Assembly (NCBI GenBank): GCA_001897745.1
Contig: MKUH01000021.1
Span: forward strand, 124,001 to 188,000
Length of the DNA: 64,000 nt
Direction: 5' to 3'
DNA from: Candidatus Accumulibacter sp. 66-26
GTDB taxonomy: Bacteria; Pseudomonadota; Gammaproteobacteria; Burkholderiales; Rhodocyclaceae
Part shown: positions 10,137 to 18,419 of the stretch, piece by piece
Numbering within the stretch: position 1 is the first letter of the stretch
Layout of the letters: the number at the start of each line of letters is the position of its first letter
Position numbers and translations under genes: made by a program
The notes under the pieces: model-generated
What the model saw: only the letters and a program-made list of their open reading frames with translations
The model's database searches: none
Told to the model about the DNA's origin: nothing

Positions 10137-11468
10137 ATGACGCAAATGACTCCGCAGGAAATCGTCCACGAACTCGACAAGCACATCGTCGGGCAGGGCA
10201 AGGCCAAGAAGGCGGTCGCCATCGCGCTGCGCAACCGCTGGCGGCGCGCGCAGGTGGCCGACCCGCTGCGCCAGGAAATCACGCCGAAGAACATCCTGAT
10301 GATCGGCCCGACCGGCGTCGGCAAGACCGAGATCGCACGCCGCCTGGCGCGGCTGGCGAACGCGCCCTTCATCAAGATCGAGGCGACCAAGTTCACCGAG
10401 GTCGGCTACGTCGGGCGCGACGTAGACACGATCATCCGCGACCTCGTCGAGATCGCGATCAAGAGCGCCCGCGAGCAGGCGGTGAAGGGCGTGCGCGTGC
10501 GCGCCGAGGACGCCGCCGAGGATCGCATTCTCGATGCGCTGCTGCCGCCGGCGCGCGGCAACTTCTTCAATGAGCAGCAGGCCACCGACGACAGCACGAC
10601 GCGGCAGAAATTCAGGAAGAAGCTGCGCGAGGGCGAGCTCGACGACAAGGAGATCGAGATCGAACTCGCCGCGCCGTCGATGCAGGCCGAAATCTTCGCG
10701 CCGCCCGGCATGGAGGAACTGACCTCGCAGATCCAGGGCATGTTCCAGAACATGGGCGGCGGCCGCAAGAAGTCGCGCAAGCTGAAGATCGCCGAGGCGC
10801 GCAAGCTGCTGATCGACGAAGAGGCCGCCAAGCTGGTGAACGACGAGGAGCTCAAGCTCGACGCGGTGAAGAACGTCGAGCAGAACGGCATCGTCTTCCT
10901 CGACGAAATCGACAAGATCGCCAGCCGCTCCGAAATGCAGGGCGCCGACGTCTCGCGCCAGGGCGTGCAGCGCGACCTGCTGCCGCTCGTCGAGGGCACG
11001 ACGGTGTCGACCAAGTACGGCATGATCAAGACCGACCACATCCTGTTCATCGCCAGCGGCGCCTTCCATCTGGCCAAGCCGTCCGATCTCATCCCCGAGC
11101 TGCAGGGCCGCTTCCCGATTCGCGTCGAGCTCGACTCGCTGTCGGTCGCCGACTTCGAACGCATCCTGACCCGCACCGACGCCTGCCTGACCATGCAGTA
11201 CCAGGCGCTGCTCGCCACCGAGGGCGTCGCGCTCGACTTCGCCGAGAGCGGCATCCAGCGTCTCGCCGAGATCGCCTGGTCGGTCAACGAGAAGACCGAG
11301 AACATCGGCGCCCGCCGCCTGTACACGGTGATGGAGCGCCTGCTCGAGGAGCTGTCCTTCACGGCCGGCGCCAAGGGCGCCGAGACGGTCGCGGTCGATG
11401 CCGCCTACGTCGACGGGCGCCTCGGGGAGCTCGCGCAGAACGAGGATCTCTCGCGCTACGTGCTGTAA
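10137..11468 (+). CDS. hslU: HslU ATPase subunit of HslVU protease
   Basis: A 443-residue AAA+ unfoldase. Walker A is GPTGVGKT (57-64), Walker B is FLDEIDKI (near 257), and the intermediate domain lies between. The pore-type motif GYVGRD is near 92, and the conserved C-terminus EDLSRYVL inserts into HslV. Length matches E. coli HslU. It is cotranscribed with hslV and followed by a long imperfect hairpin. Confidence 0.97.
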   Translation: MTQMTPQEIVHELDKHIVGQGKAKKAVAIALRNRWRRAQVADPLRQEITPKNILMIGPTGVGKTEIARRLARLANAPFIKIEATKFTEVGYVGRDVDTIIRDLVEIAIKSAREQAVKGVRVRAEDAAEDRILDALLPPARGNFFNEQQATDDSTTRQKFRKKLREGELDDKEIEIELAAPSMQAEIFAPPGMEELTSQIQGMFQNMGGGRKKSRKLKIAEARKLLIDEEAAKLVNDEELKLDAVKNVEQNGIVFLDEIDKIASRSEMQGADVSRQGVQRDLLPLVEGTTVSTKYGMIKTDHILFIASGAFHLAKPSDLIPELQGRFPIRVELDSLSVADFERILTRTDACLTMQYQALLATEGVALDFAESGIQRLAEIAWSVNEKTENIGARRLYTVMERLLEELSFTAGAKGAETVAVDAAYVDGRLGELAQNEDLSRYVL

Positions 11469-11482
11469 GCGAAAAGCCCCGA

Positions 11483-11545
11483 GCGAGGGCCGGCTGGCGA
11501 CGGATCTCTCCGTCCGCCGCCCGGCGCTCGCTGCCCGTTCTTCCT
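11483..11545 (+). terminator. probable hslU terminator
   Basis: An imperfect hairpin with arms of about 22 bases (11483-11504 and 11509-11531) closes on a TCTC loop. A pyrimidine-rich run (TTCTTCCTTTCCTTTG) follows about ten bases later. There is no clean T tract, so termination here is likely but not certain. Confidence 0.45.
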
Positions 11546-11570
11546 TTCCTTTGTCGGCCGCGTCCCGAAC

Positions 11571-12446
11571 ATGCTCCTGCGCATCGTCGCCATCATCTTT
11601 CCGGTCTTCGCGATCGTCGCCGCCGGCTTTCTCTACGCGCGCCGCAAGCAGCCGGACATGCGTTTCGCCAACCAGCTCAACATGGACGTCTTCGTCCCGG
11701 CGCTGGTCTTCGCCGCGCTCGCCGGGCGCAACTTCGACCTGACGGCGCACTGGGCGCTGGCCGCCGGCGGCCTCGTCGTCGTCCTCGGCTCGGGGCTGCT
11801 GACCTGGCCGCTGGCCCGCCTGTGCGGCTTCGAGACGCGCACCTTCCTGCCGCCGATGATGTTCAACAACTCGGGCAACATGGGCCTGCCGTTGATGCTG
11901 CTCGCTTTCGGCGAGGCCGCGCTGCCCGCCGCCGTCGTCCTCTTCTTCATCGAGAACGTGCTGCACTACTCGCTCGGCACCTGGATGCTCGACCACCGCG
12001 CGAAGCTGTGGAACCTCTGGCGCGTGCCGGTGATCGCCGCCGCGCTCGCCGGCCTCGCCGTCAGCCTGCTGCGCATCGAGCTGTGGGAACCGCTGTACAT
12101 CAGCATCAAGCTGCTCGGCGACGTGTCGATCCCGCTGCTGCTCTTTTCGCTCGGCGTGCGCCTGACGAATTCCGGCATCAAGGATCTGAAGATCGGCCTG
12201 ATCGGCGCCGCCGCCTGCCCGCTCGCCGGTATGGCATTGGCCTGGGTCTGCGCGCCGCTGCTCGGCCTTTCCGGCGTCGAGCGCGGCATGCTGCTGGTGT
12301 TCGGCGCGCTGCCGCCGGCCGTGCTCAACTACATCTTCGCCGAGCTGTACCGCCAGGAGCCGGAGAAGGTCGCCTCCATCGTCATGCTCGGCAACGTCGC
12401 CGCGCTGATCTTCGTTCCCGTCGCGCTGGCCGTTGCCCTGCCCTGA
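11571..12446 (+). CDS. AEC-family (auxin efflux carrier-like) transporter
   Basis: A 291-residue membrane protein of the AEC family (PF03547), with about ten hydrophobic helices in two similar halves. The family-typical NNSGNMGLPL lies near residue 100, and a second-half counterpart is around GALPPAVLNYIFAELY. Family members carry organic anions such as malate or malonate, or small effectors; the substrate cannot be read from sequence. It stands alone between hslU and a convergent ABC exporter gene, with about 100 bases upstream for its own promoter. Confidence 0.85.
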   Translation: MLLRIVAIIFPVFAIVAAGFLYARRKQPDMRFANQLNMDVFVPALVFAALAGRNFDLTAHWALAAGGLVVVLGSGLLTWPLARLCGFETRTFLPPMMFNNSGNMGLPLMLLAFGEAALPAAVVLFFIENVLHYSLGTWMLDHRAKLWNLWRVPVIAAALAGLAVSLLRIELWEPLYISIKLLGDVSIPLLLFSLGVRLTNSGIKDLKIGLIGAAACPLAGMALAWVCAPLLGLSGVERGMLLVFGALPPAVLNYIFAELYRQEPEKVASIVMLGNVAALIFVPVALAVALP

Positions 12447-12501
12447 GCGCCGGGGCGCGGAGGGTTTGAATGGCGCGGCGCGGCCGGCTTCCGCCCGATA
12501 T

Positions 12502-14286
12502 CTACAGGTCGAGCTGCAGCGCCGCCAGCCGCGCGTAGAGACCGCCCTGCTGGCGCAGGTCCTCCGGCGTGCCGCTCTCGACGATGCGCCCGCGCTCCAT
12601 CACGACGATGCGGTCGACTTTCTGCACCGTCGCCAGGCGGTGCGCGATGATCAGCGTGGTGCGCCCCTGCATGGCGGCGGCGAGGCCCTGCTGGACGAGG
12701 ATTTCCGATTCCGCGTCGAGCGCGCTGGTCGCTTCGTCGAGCAGCAGCAGGCGGGCGCCCTTGAGGATGGCGCGGGCGATCGCGATGCGCTGGCGCTGGC
12801 CGCCGGACAGCCGCGTGCCGCGTTCGCCGAGGAAGGTCTGGTAACCGTCGGGCAGGCGCTCGATGAATTCGTCCGCGAGCGCCGTGCGCGCTGCCGCCAT
12901 GACCTCCTCGTCGCTCGCCGTGGCGCGGCCGTAGCGGATGTTTTCCAGTGCGTTGGCGGAAAAGATCACCGGGTCCTGCGCGACGATGGCGATCTCCTTG
13001 CGCAGGTCGTGCAGGCGCAGTTCGCGGATGTCCTGCCCGTTGATCAGGATGCGGCCGGCCGACGTCTCGTAGTAGCGCAGCAGCAGCTGGAACAGGCTGC
13101 TCTTGCCGGCGCCGGAGGGGCCGACCAGCGCGACGCTTTCGTCCGGCGCGATGTCCAGGCAGATGTCGTCGAGCGCGCGCGTCTGCGGACGCGCCGGGTA
13201 GGCGAAGCCGACGTGCTCGAAGCGGATCGCCGCCTGCGCCGAGCGTACCGGCGCGAGCGGCGTCGGCGCCTCGCGGATGGCCGGTTCGGCGTGCAGCAGG
13301 TCGAGCAGGCGCTCGGTCGCGCCCGCCGCGCGCATCACGTCGCCCCAGACTTCGGCCATGGTGCCGACGGCGCCGGCGACGAGCGCCGCGTAGAGAACGA
13401 AGGACGCCAGCTGGCCGCCGCTCAACGTGCCCTCGGCGACCTGCCGCGCGCCGACCCACAGCACGAAGATGATCGTGCCGACGACGGCGGTGATGATCAG
13501 CGCGGTGAGCGCCGCGCGCACCCGCGTGCGCCGGATCGCGGTGACGAAGCTGCTTTCCGTGCGTGCGGTGAAGCGGGCGGCTTCCTGCGCTTCCTGCGTG
13601 TAGGCCTGCACCGTCGGCATCGCGTTGAGAATTTCGCCGGCCAGCGCCGAGGCGTCGGCGATGCGGTCCTGCGATTCGCGCGAGAGCCTGCGCACCTGGC
13701 GCCCGATGGCGACGATCGGCAGGACGAGCAGCGCCATCAGCCCGAGGTTCAGCGAGAACAGATAGAGGCTGGTGACGGCCAGCATGACCATGCCGCCGAC
13801 GAACTGGAAGAGGCTGCGCAGGCCCATCGAAACCGAACTGCCGACGACGGTCTGGATCAGCGTCGTGTCGCCGGTCAGGCGCGACAGGACTTCGCCGGTC
13901 TGCAGGGTTTCGAAGAACTGCGGCGATTGCCCGAGCACGCGCGCGTAGACGGCGCTGCGCAGATCGGCGGTGGCCCGTTCGCCGACCCACGACACGGTGT
14001 AGAAGCGCGCCGCGACGACCAGCGCCCAGAAGGCCGCCAGCGCGAACAGCGCGATGAAGTGTTCGTTCAGGCTGAGCGCGCCGAGCAGGCCGCTGCGCGC
14101 CGGCCGGCCGCTGCCGAAGCCGGCGTCGATGAGGTCGCGGAAGGCCAGCGGCACGACCAGGATGGTGGCCGAGCCGAGGCAGAGCAGGACGAAGGCGAGC
14201 GCGATGCGCGCCCGGTACGGGCGCAGGAAGGGCCACAGGCCGGCGAGCGCCGAGAGGCGGCGGGTGGGGAGGGGAGCGGCGGACAT
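12502..14286 (-). CDS. ABCB-type exporter (fused permease and ATPase, MsbA-related)
   Basis: A 594-residue half-transporter. The N-terminal six-helix exporter domain (about 20-320) is followed by an ATPase domain with Walker A GPSGAGKSS (about 385-393), signature LSGGQRQR (near 490), Walker B LLLLDEATSALD and H-loop IIAHR. It resembles MsbA-related bacterial ABCB proteins thought to move lipids or hydrophobic compounds. It lies on the same strand as the upstream MFS gene, 142 bases away; the two may be separate units, since a GC-rich hairpin (14406-14425) separates them. The substrate is unknown. Confidence 0.87.
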   Translation of the reverse strand: MSAAPLPTRRLSALAGLWPFLRPYRARIALAFVLLCLGSATILVVPLAFRDLIDAGFGSGRPARSGLLGALSLNEHFIALFALAAFWALVVAARFYTVSWVGERATADLRSAVYARVLGQSPQFFETLQTGEVLSRLTGDTTLIQTVVGSSVSMGLRSLFQFVGGMVMLAVTSLYLFSLNLGLMALLVLPIVAIGRQVRRLSRESQDRIADASALAGEILNAMPTVQAYTQEAQEAARFTARTESSFVTAIRRTRVRAALTALIITAVVGTIIFVLWVGARQVAEGTLSGGQLASFVLYAALVAGAVGTMAEVWGDVMRAAGATERLLDLLHAEPAIREAPTPLAPVRSAQAAIRFEHVGFAYPARPQTRALDDICLDIAPDESVALVGPSGAGKSSLFQLLLRYYETSAGRILINGQDIRELRLHDLRKEIAIVAQDPVIFSANALENIRYGRATASDEEVMAAARTALADEFIERLPDGYQTFLGERGTRLSGGQRQRIAIARAILKGARLLLLDEATSALDAESEILVQQGLAAAMQGRTTLIIAHRLATVQKVDRIVVMERGRIVESGTPEDLRQQGGLYARLAALQLDL

Positions 14287-14405
14287 ATCCGATTATCGTC
14301 CATCGCGCCGCCTTCCGCCGCATCGCGCTGCCGTATGTCGGCTTGCGCGCCGGGCGATGCGCGGGAATCCGCTCCGGGCGGACGGGACGCCCGAAGCGCC
14401 GTGCA

Positions 14406-14425
14406 GCGGGGCCTCGGCGCCCCGC
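14406..14425 (-). terminator. GC hairpin after the MFS gene
   Basis: Perfect 7-base arms GCGGGGC (14406-14412) and GCCCCGC (14419-14425) around a 6-base loop, starting four bases past the MFS stop codon. No T tract follows on the minus strand, so it may be a weak terminator or an mRNA-stabilising hairpin. Confidence 0.35.
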
Positions 14426-14428
14426 GCC

Positions 14429-15640
14429 TCAGGCCGTCGCCGGCCGGGCGAGCGGCGCTTCCTTGATCGGCAGGTTGACCAGCGCCGCGCCGGCGGCCAG
14501 CGCGATGTCGGCGTACCACATCCACGAATAGTCGCCGAAGCGCGTCAGCGCGATGCCGCCGAGCCAGGCGCCGAGGAAGCCGCCGATCTGGTGCGAGAGC
14601 AGCGTCAGGCCGAACAGCGTGCCGAGGTAGCGCACGCCGAACAGCTTGCCGACGATGGCGGCGGTCGGCGGCACGGTGGCCAGCCAGGTGAAGCCGAGGC
14701 CGGCGGCGAACAGGTAGAAGGTGAGGTCGGTCTTCGGCGCGAGCAGGTAGGCGCCGACCAGCAGCGCGCGCGAGGCGTACATCCAGAACAGCACGTACTT
14801 GCTGCGGTAGCGGGCGACGCAGCCGCCGGCGTAGAGGCTGCCGAAGATGTTGGCGAGGCCGATGATGGCCAGCGACCAGCTGGCGACGGCGGGCGGCAGG
14901 CCGCACAGGTCGACTTCGCCGGGCAGGTGGGTGACGAGGAAGGCGATGTGGAAACCGCAGGTGAAGAAGCCGAGGTTGAGCAGCAGGTAGCTGCGGTCGA
15001 CGACCGCTTCCTTGACGCTGTCCTTGAGGCCCTTGCCGCCGGGCGCGTGGGCGTGCGCCGCGCCGCCGCCGCGCGTCAGCGTGCCGACCAGCGGCAGCGC
15101 GGCCAGCGTCATCACGGCGAGCGACCACATGGCGCCCATCCAGCCGACGCTCTGGATCAGCTTCTGCAGGATGGGGGCGAAGACGAACTGGCCGAAGGAG
15201 CCGCCGGCGTTGATGATGCCGGATGCCGCGCCGCGCGCTTCGAGCGGCAGGCGCTGCGCGGCGGCGCCGATCAGCACCGAGAAGCTGCCGGCGCCGGAAC
15301 CGACCGCCGAGAGCAGGCCGAGCGTCACGATCAGCCCCCAGGTGCCGCTCATGAAAGGCGTCAGCGCGCTGCCGAGGGCGAGCACCAGGAGACCGCCGAT
15401 CAGCACGCGGCCGGGGCCGTAGCGGTCGGCGACGGCGCCGGCGACCGGCTGGATGGCGCCCCACATGAACTGGCCGACGGCCATGGCCAGGCTGATCGAG
15501 GCGATGCCGAGGCCGGTGCTGGTGTTGAGCGGCGAAACGAAGAGGCCGAGCGACTGGCGGGCGCCCATGGTGACCATCAGGATGCCGGCGGCGGAAAGCG
15601 TGACGACCCAGAGGGCGCGGGTGTTGAGAGTGCGGAACAT
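14429..15640 (-). CDS. MFS transporter
   Basis: A 403-residue major facilitator with twelve predicted helices. MFS motif A-like loops are visible (GAVADRYGPGRVL near 75), and the beginning, SAAGILMVTMGARQSLGLFV, is typical of OFA/monocarboxylate-type carriers. The start is ATG 15640. A GTG at 15676 in the same frame would add twelve basic residues, but family homology begins at the ATG. The substrate cannot be assigned. The region upstream of the start carries the GGGACT tandem repeat. Confidence 0.82.
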   Translation of the reverse strand: MFRTLNTRALWVVTLSAAGILMVTMGARQSLGLFVSPLNTSTGLGIASISLAMAVGQFMWGAIQPVAGAVADRYGPGRVLIGGLLVLALGSALTPFMSGTWGLIVTLGLLSAVGSGAGSFSVLIGAAAQRLPLEARGAASGIINAGGSFGQFVFAPILQKLIQSVGWMGAMWSLAVMTLAALPLVGTLTRGGGAAHAHAPGGKGLKDSVKEAVVDRSYLLLNLGFFTCGFHIAFLVTHLPGEVDLCGLPPAVASWSLAIIGLANIFGSLYAGGCVARYRSKYVLFWMYASRALLVGAYLLAPKTDLTFYLFAAGLGFTWLATVPPTAAIVGKLFGVRYLGTLFGLTLLSHQIGGFLGAWLGGIALTRFGDYSWMWYADIALAAGAALVNLPIKEAPLARPATA

Positions 15641-15943
15641 GGCGCGGCGTCTCGTTGTGCTGGGCGCGAGGCCCACGGACTGCGCATTCTATTCGTTAAG
15701 CCGCGGGCTGCGGCGCGATTTTTTTCCGGGCGGAAGATCGGCGCGGGACTCGGGCGCGGGACTCGGGCGGGACTCGGGCGCGGGACTCGAGCGGGACTTG
15801 GGCGCGGGACTCGAGCGGGACTTGGGCGGGACTTGGGCGGGACTTGGGCGGGGCGCCGGCGGACGGCCGTGCAGCGAGCGCGGATGGGGACGGGTCGGGG
15901 GCCGGCGACGAATCCCGCCGCCTGCCGCTTGCCGTTCGCGGGA
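15641..15943. other. 303-base intergenic region with a tandem repeat
   Basis: The region lies between the MFS start and the hsp15 stop, both on the minus strand. It holds an A/T-richer patch (about 15685-15727, including CATTCTATTCGTTAAG), which may contain the MFS promoter, then the tandem repeat at 15745-15852. No supported gene is seen; open frames here only translate the repeat into Gly/Arg/Thr or Pro/Ser/Arg low complexity. Confidence 0.7.
15745..15852. repeat. short tandem repeat, about nine copies of GGGACTYGRGC
   Basis: Nine near-identical units based on GGGACTCGGGC or GGGACTTGGGC follow one another with a period of 11 or 13 bases (13 when an extra GC is present). The later units carry TT in place of TC, and the last three are identical, which suggests recent local expansion. 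Units are too short and spacer-free for CRISPR. Confidence 0.85.
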
Positions 15944-16372
15944 TCAGCCCGAAAAGCGCTGCAGCTGCCGCCGGTCGCGCTTGGTCGGACGGCCCTTGAG
16001 GTCGCTGCCCGGCGCCGGGCCGAGCTTGCGCGCTTCGCCGGCGGCCTGCCGGCGCGCCCGGCTCTCATCGCTTTCGGCGTAGAGCAGGGCGGCTTCCGGG
16101 GCCGGGCGGCGGTATTCGTTGAGGCCGACGACGCCCACGTCCCAGTGCACGTCGCCGATCGTGATTTCGAGCCGGTCGCCGACCTTGACCTCGCGCGCCG
16201 GTTTGGCGGCGTGGCCGTTGAGCTTGACCTTGCCGCCGCCGATCGCTTCGCTGGCGAGCGCGCGCGTCTTGTAGAAGCGCGCCGCCCACAGCCATTTGTC
16301 GAGGCGCAGGCGCGCGGGCGCCGTCTTCTCCCCGGCCTTGTCTTCCTTGCTGTCCCTTTCGCGCATCGTCAT
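15944..16372 (-). CDS. hslR: S4-domain RNA-binding protein, Hsp15 family
   Basis: A 142-residue basic protein. The S4 RNA-binding domain begins at about residue 20 (RLRLDKWLWAARFYKTRALA, then GKVKLNG), and a basic C-terminal tail follows (GRPTKRDRRQLQRFSG). It matches the Hsp15 (HslR/YrfH) family, which binds stalled 50S subunits carrying nascent chains. The start is ATG 16372, which overlaps the stop of the upstream response regulator (ATGA); ATG 16366 is a close alternative. The junction implies translational coupling with regA, an unusual pairing of a ribosome-rescue protein with a redox regulator. Confidence 0.85.
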   Translation of the reverse strand: MTMRERDSKEDKAGEKTAPARLRLDKWLWAARFYKTRALASEAIGGGKVKLNGHAAKPAREVKVGDRLEITIGDVHWDVGVVGLNEYRRPAPEAALLYAESDESRARRQAAGEARKLGPAPGSDLKGRPTKRDRRQLQRFSG

Positions 16373-16932
16373 TCCTTGGCCGGGTGCTTGGACAGCTTGC
16401 GCTGCAGGGTGCGGCGGTGCATCTTCAGCGCGCGCGCCGTCGACGAGATGTTGCCCTGATGCTCGGCGAGCACGCGCTGGATGTGCTCCCATTCGAGGCG
16501 GTCGACGGAAAGCGGCGAGTCGGAGACGGGCATCGTCGCGTCGCCTTCGCCGCTCTTGTGCAGGGCGGCGACCACTTGGTCGGCGTCGCAGGGCTTGGCC
16601 AGGTAATGCACGGCGCCGAGCTTGATCGCCTCGATCGCGGTGGCGATGCTGGCGTAGCCGGTGAGCATCACGATGCGCGTGTTGGGGTCGAGTTCGATCA
16701 GCTTCTCGATCAGCACGAGGCCGGAGTCGCCCGGCATCTTGAGATCGACGACCGCGTACTCGGGCGATTGCAGCTGCGCCTTGGCCAGCGCCTCCTCGAC
16801 GTCGCCGGCGGTGGCCACCGCGTAGCCGCGCCGTTCGAGGGCGCGCGCGAGGACGCGGCGGAAGGCCTCGTCGTCGTCGACGAGGAGGAGCGAGGAGCGG
16901 TCGTCGTCGACCGGGGCGGGGAAGGCGTTCAT
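16369..16932 (-). CDS. regA: RegA/PrrA-type response regulator
   Basis: A 187-residue regulator with a receiver domain (phospho-acceptor D63 in VVDLKMPG; LTGYASIATAIEAIKLGA and the Lys of LAKP are conserved) and a short C-terminal Fis-type helix-turn-helix. The end, STARALKMHRRTLQRKLSK, is characteristic of RegA/PrrA/ActR/RoxR. These regulators control respiration, carbon fixation, nitrogen metabolism and other redox-linked genes. The start is ATG 16932, overlapping the kinase stop (ATGA). An upstream in-frame start would add residues that overlap the kinase gene and are not family-like. Confidence 0.92.
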   Translation of the reverse strand: MNAFPAPVDDDRSSLLLVDDDEAFRRVLARALERRGYAVATAGDVEEALAKAQLQSPEYAVVDLKMPGDSGLVLIEKLIELDPNTRIVMLTGYASIATAIEAIKLGAVHYLAKPCDADQVVAALHKSGEGDATMPVSDSPLSVDRLEWEHIQRVLAEHQGNISSTARALKMHRRTLQRKLSKHPAKE

Positions 16933-18323
16933 GGGCTGTGCACTTTCAGGCGCGCGAGCGGCAGGGTGACGCGCGTGCATGCGCCGGGGCCGTCCTCGCG
17001 GTTGAACAGGTCGACCTGCCCGCCGAAGCGCTCGACGGTGGCGCGGGTCAGGAAAAAGCCGATGCCGAGGCCGCCGACCGTTGAGCCGGCGTCGGTTTCG
17101 GCGCCGCCCTTGCTGCTGCGGAAGGCCTGGCCGAGGCCGCGCAGCGCCGCGTCGTCGAGGCCGGGGCCGCGGTCGAGGATCTCGATGCGGCAGTGCTGCG
17201 CGTCCCAGGCCGCCGCGATCTGCAGCGGCTCGCTCTGCGCACCGCTGGCGTCGGCGGCGTTGTCGAGCAGGTTGACGAGGGCCTGCGCCAGCGTGCGCTC
17301 GGCGGCCACGAGAGGGGCCGGCCCGGCGCCGTTGAAGGCGAGGCGAAGGCGCGCGCGCGGGCGGATCACCTGCCAGGCGTCGATCAGTTCGGCCAGCCAG
17401 CGGTCGAGCGGCTGCGCCTGCCGGCTTTCGTCGCGCGCCTGCCCGGCCGAGGCGAGCATCTGCGAGAGCGTCTGCTTGCAGTGCTCGACCTGCTGGCGCA
17501 GCAGGCCGAGGTCGTCCTTCAGCGCGCCGTCGCCGGCGTGCGTCAGTTCGAGTTCGCGGATGACCACAGCCATCGTCCCGAGCGGCGTGCCGAGCTTGTG
17601 CGCGGCGCCGGCGGCGAGCGTGCCGAGTGCGAGGATCTGTTCGTGGCGCAGCGCGGCTTCACGCGCCGCGGCCAGTTCGTGCTCGCGGCGGCGCAATGCG
17701 GCCGCCATGCGGGTCAGGAAGAAGACGACGATGCCGGCGCTGATCACGAAGTTGAGCCACATGCCGAGCACGTGCAGGGCGAAGCCGCTCATGTGTCCGG
17801 CGTGTTCGGGCGCCGTGCCGGTGGCGCGCGCGAGCAGCGCGTCGAGTTGCGCGAGGTGGCCCTGCGGCGGCGGCAGCGGCAGGTTCCAGAACATCAGGAA
17901 GGTGTAGGCGGCCAGCGTCAGGCCGGCCATCGCCCAGGCGTGGCGCGCCGGCAGCATGGCGGCGGCGAGCGTTGGCGAGAGCAGGAAGAGCGAGACGAAG
18001 GGGTTGGCCGAGCCGCCGGCGAAGTAGAGGAGCAGGGTGAGGATGGCGGCGTCGACGGCGAGCTGGGTGAAGATTTCACCGGGCCCCGCCGGCCCGCCGC
18101 GCTCCAGCCGCCATTGCGTGACGAGATTGACGGCGGCGAGCAGGGCGATCACGGCGGCCATCGGCGCCACGGCGAGCGGCATTTTCAGGCCGGCGACGGC
18201 GCCCGCGAGGACCAGCGCCTGCGTCACGATTTCGACGCGGCGCAGGGCGACGATGCGCGTCAGCGCGTGCGGCGCGTCGGCGGCGGTGGCCGGGGGCGAA
18301 TCAGGGGCGGGGACGGGCGTCAT
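16929..18323 (-). CDS. regB: RegB/PrrB-type redox sensor histidine kinase
   Basis: A 464-residue kinase with six N-terminal membrane helices (about 30-208). The hallmark ubiquinone-binding motif GGSANPF is at 103-109, between helices three and four. The H-box is AGAAHKLGTPLGT with His 242. A redox-box cysteine, C282 in QQVEHCKQTL, corresponds to the reactive Cys265 of Rhodobacter capsulatus RegB. ATPase motifs occur in the last 130 residues. All three functional RegB features (quinone motif, H-box, redox Cys) are present, so it should sense the quinone pool or oxygen status. It forms an overlapping operon with regA and hsp15. Confidence 0.93.
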   Translation of the reverse strand: MTPVPAPDSPPATAADAPHALTRIVALRRVEIVTQALVLAGAVAGLKMPLAVAPMAAVIALLAAVNLVTQWRLERGGPAGPGEIFTQLAVDAAILTLLLYFAGGSANPFVSLFLLSPTLAAAMLPARHAWAMAGLTLAAYTFLMFWNLPLPPPQGHLAQLDALLARATGTAPEHAGHMSGFALHVLGMWLNFVISAGIVVFFLTRMAAALRRREHELAAAREAALRHEQILALGTLAAGAAHKLGTPLGTMAVVIRELELTHAGDGALKDDLGLLRQQVEHCKQTLSQMLASAGQARDESRQAQPLDRWLAELIDAWQVIRPRARLRLAFNGAGPAPLVAAERTLAQALVNLLDNAADASGAQSEPLQIAAAWDAQHCRIEILDRGPGLDDAALRGLGQAFRSSKGGAETDAGSTVGGLGIGFFLTRATVERFGGQVDLFNREDGPGACTRVTLPLARLKVHSP

Positions 18324-18352
18324 CGTGCGCGATTTTACGCCGTGTGCCGGGC

Positions 18353-18393
18353 GTGTGCGGCGGCTGCGGCAATCGGCCGCAGTCGCCGCACAC
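18353..18393 (-). terminator. strong hairpin between the RND pump and regB
   Basis: 18-base arms (18353-18370 and 18376-18393) pair with a single non-Watson-Crick position around a 5-base loop. It lies 27 bases beyond the RND pump stop on the minus strand and 30 bases before regB. There is no T tract, so it may block read-through by structure or be Rho-assisted. Confidence 0.45.
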
Positions 18394-18419
18394 GCCGCGT
18401 GCGGCCGCCGGTGTCGCGC

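Noticed and set aside
15745..15852. CRISPR-like array
   Set aside because: Units are 11-13 bases, directly adjacent, with no spacers and no cas genes nearby.
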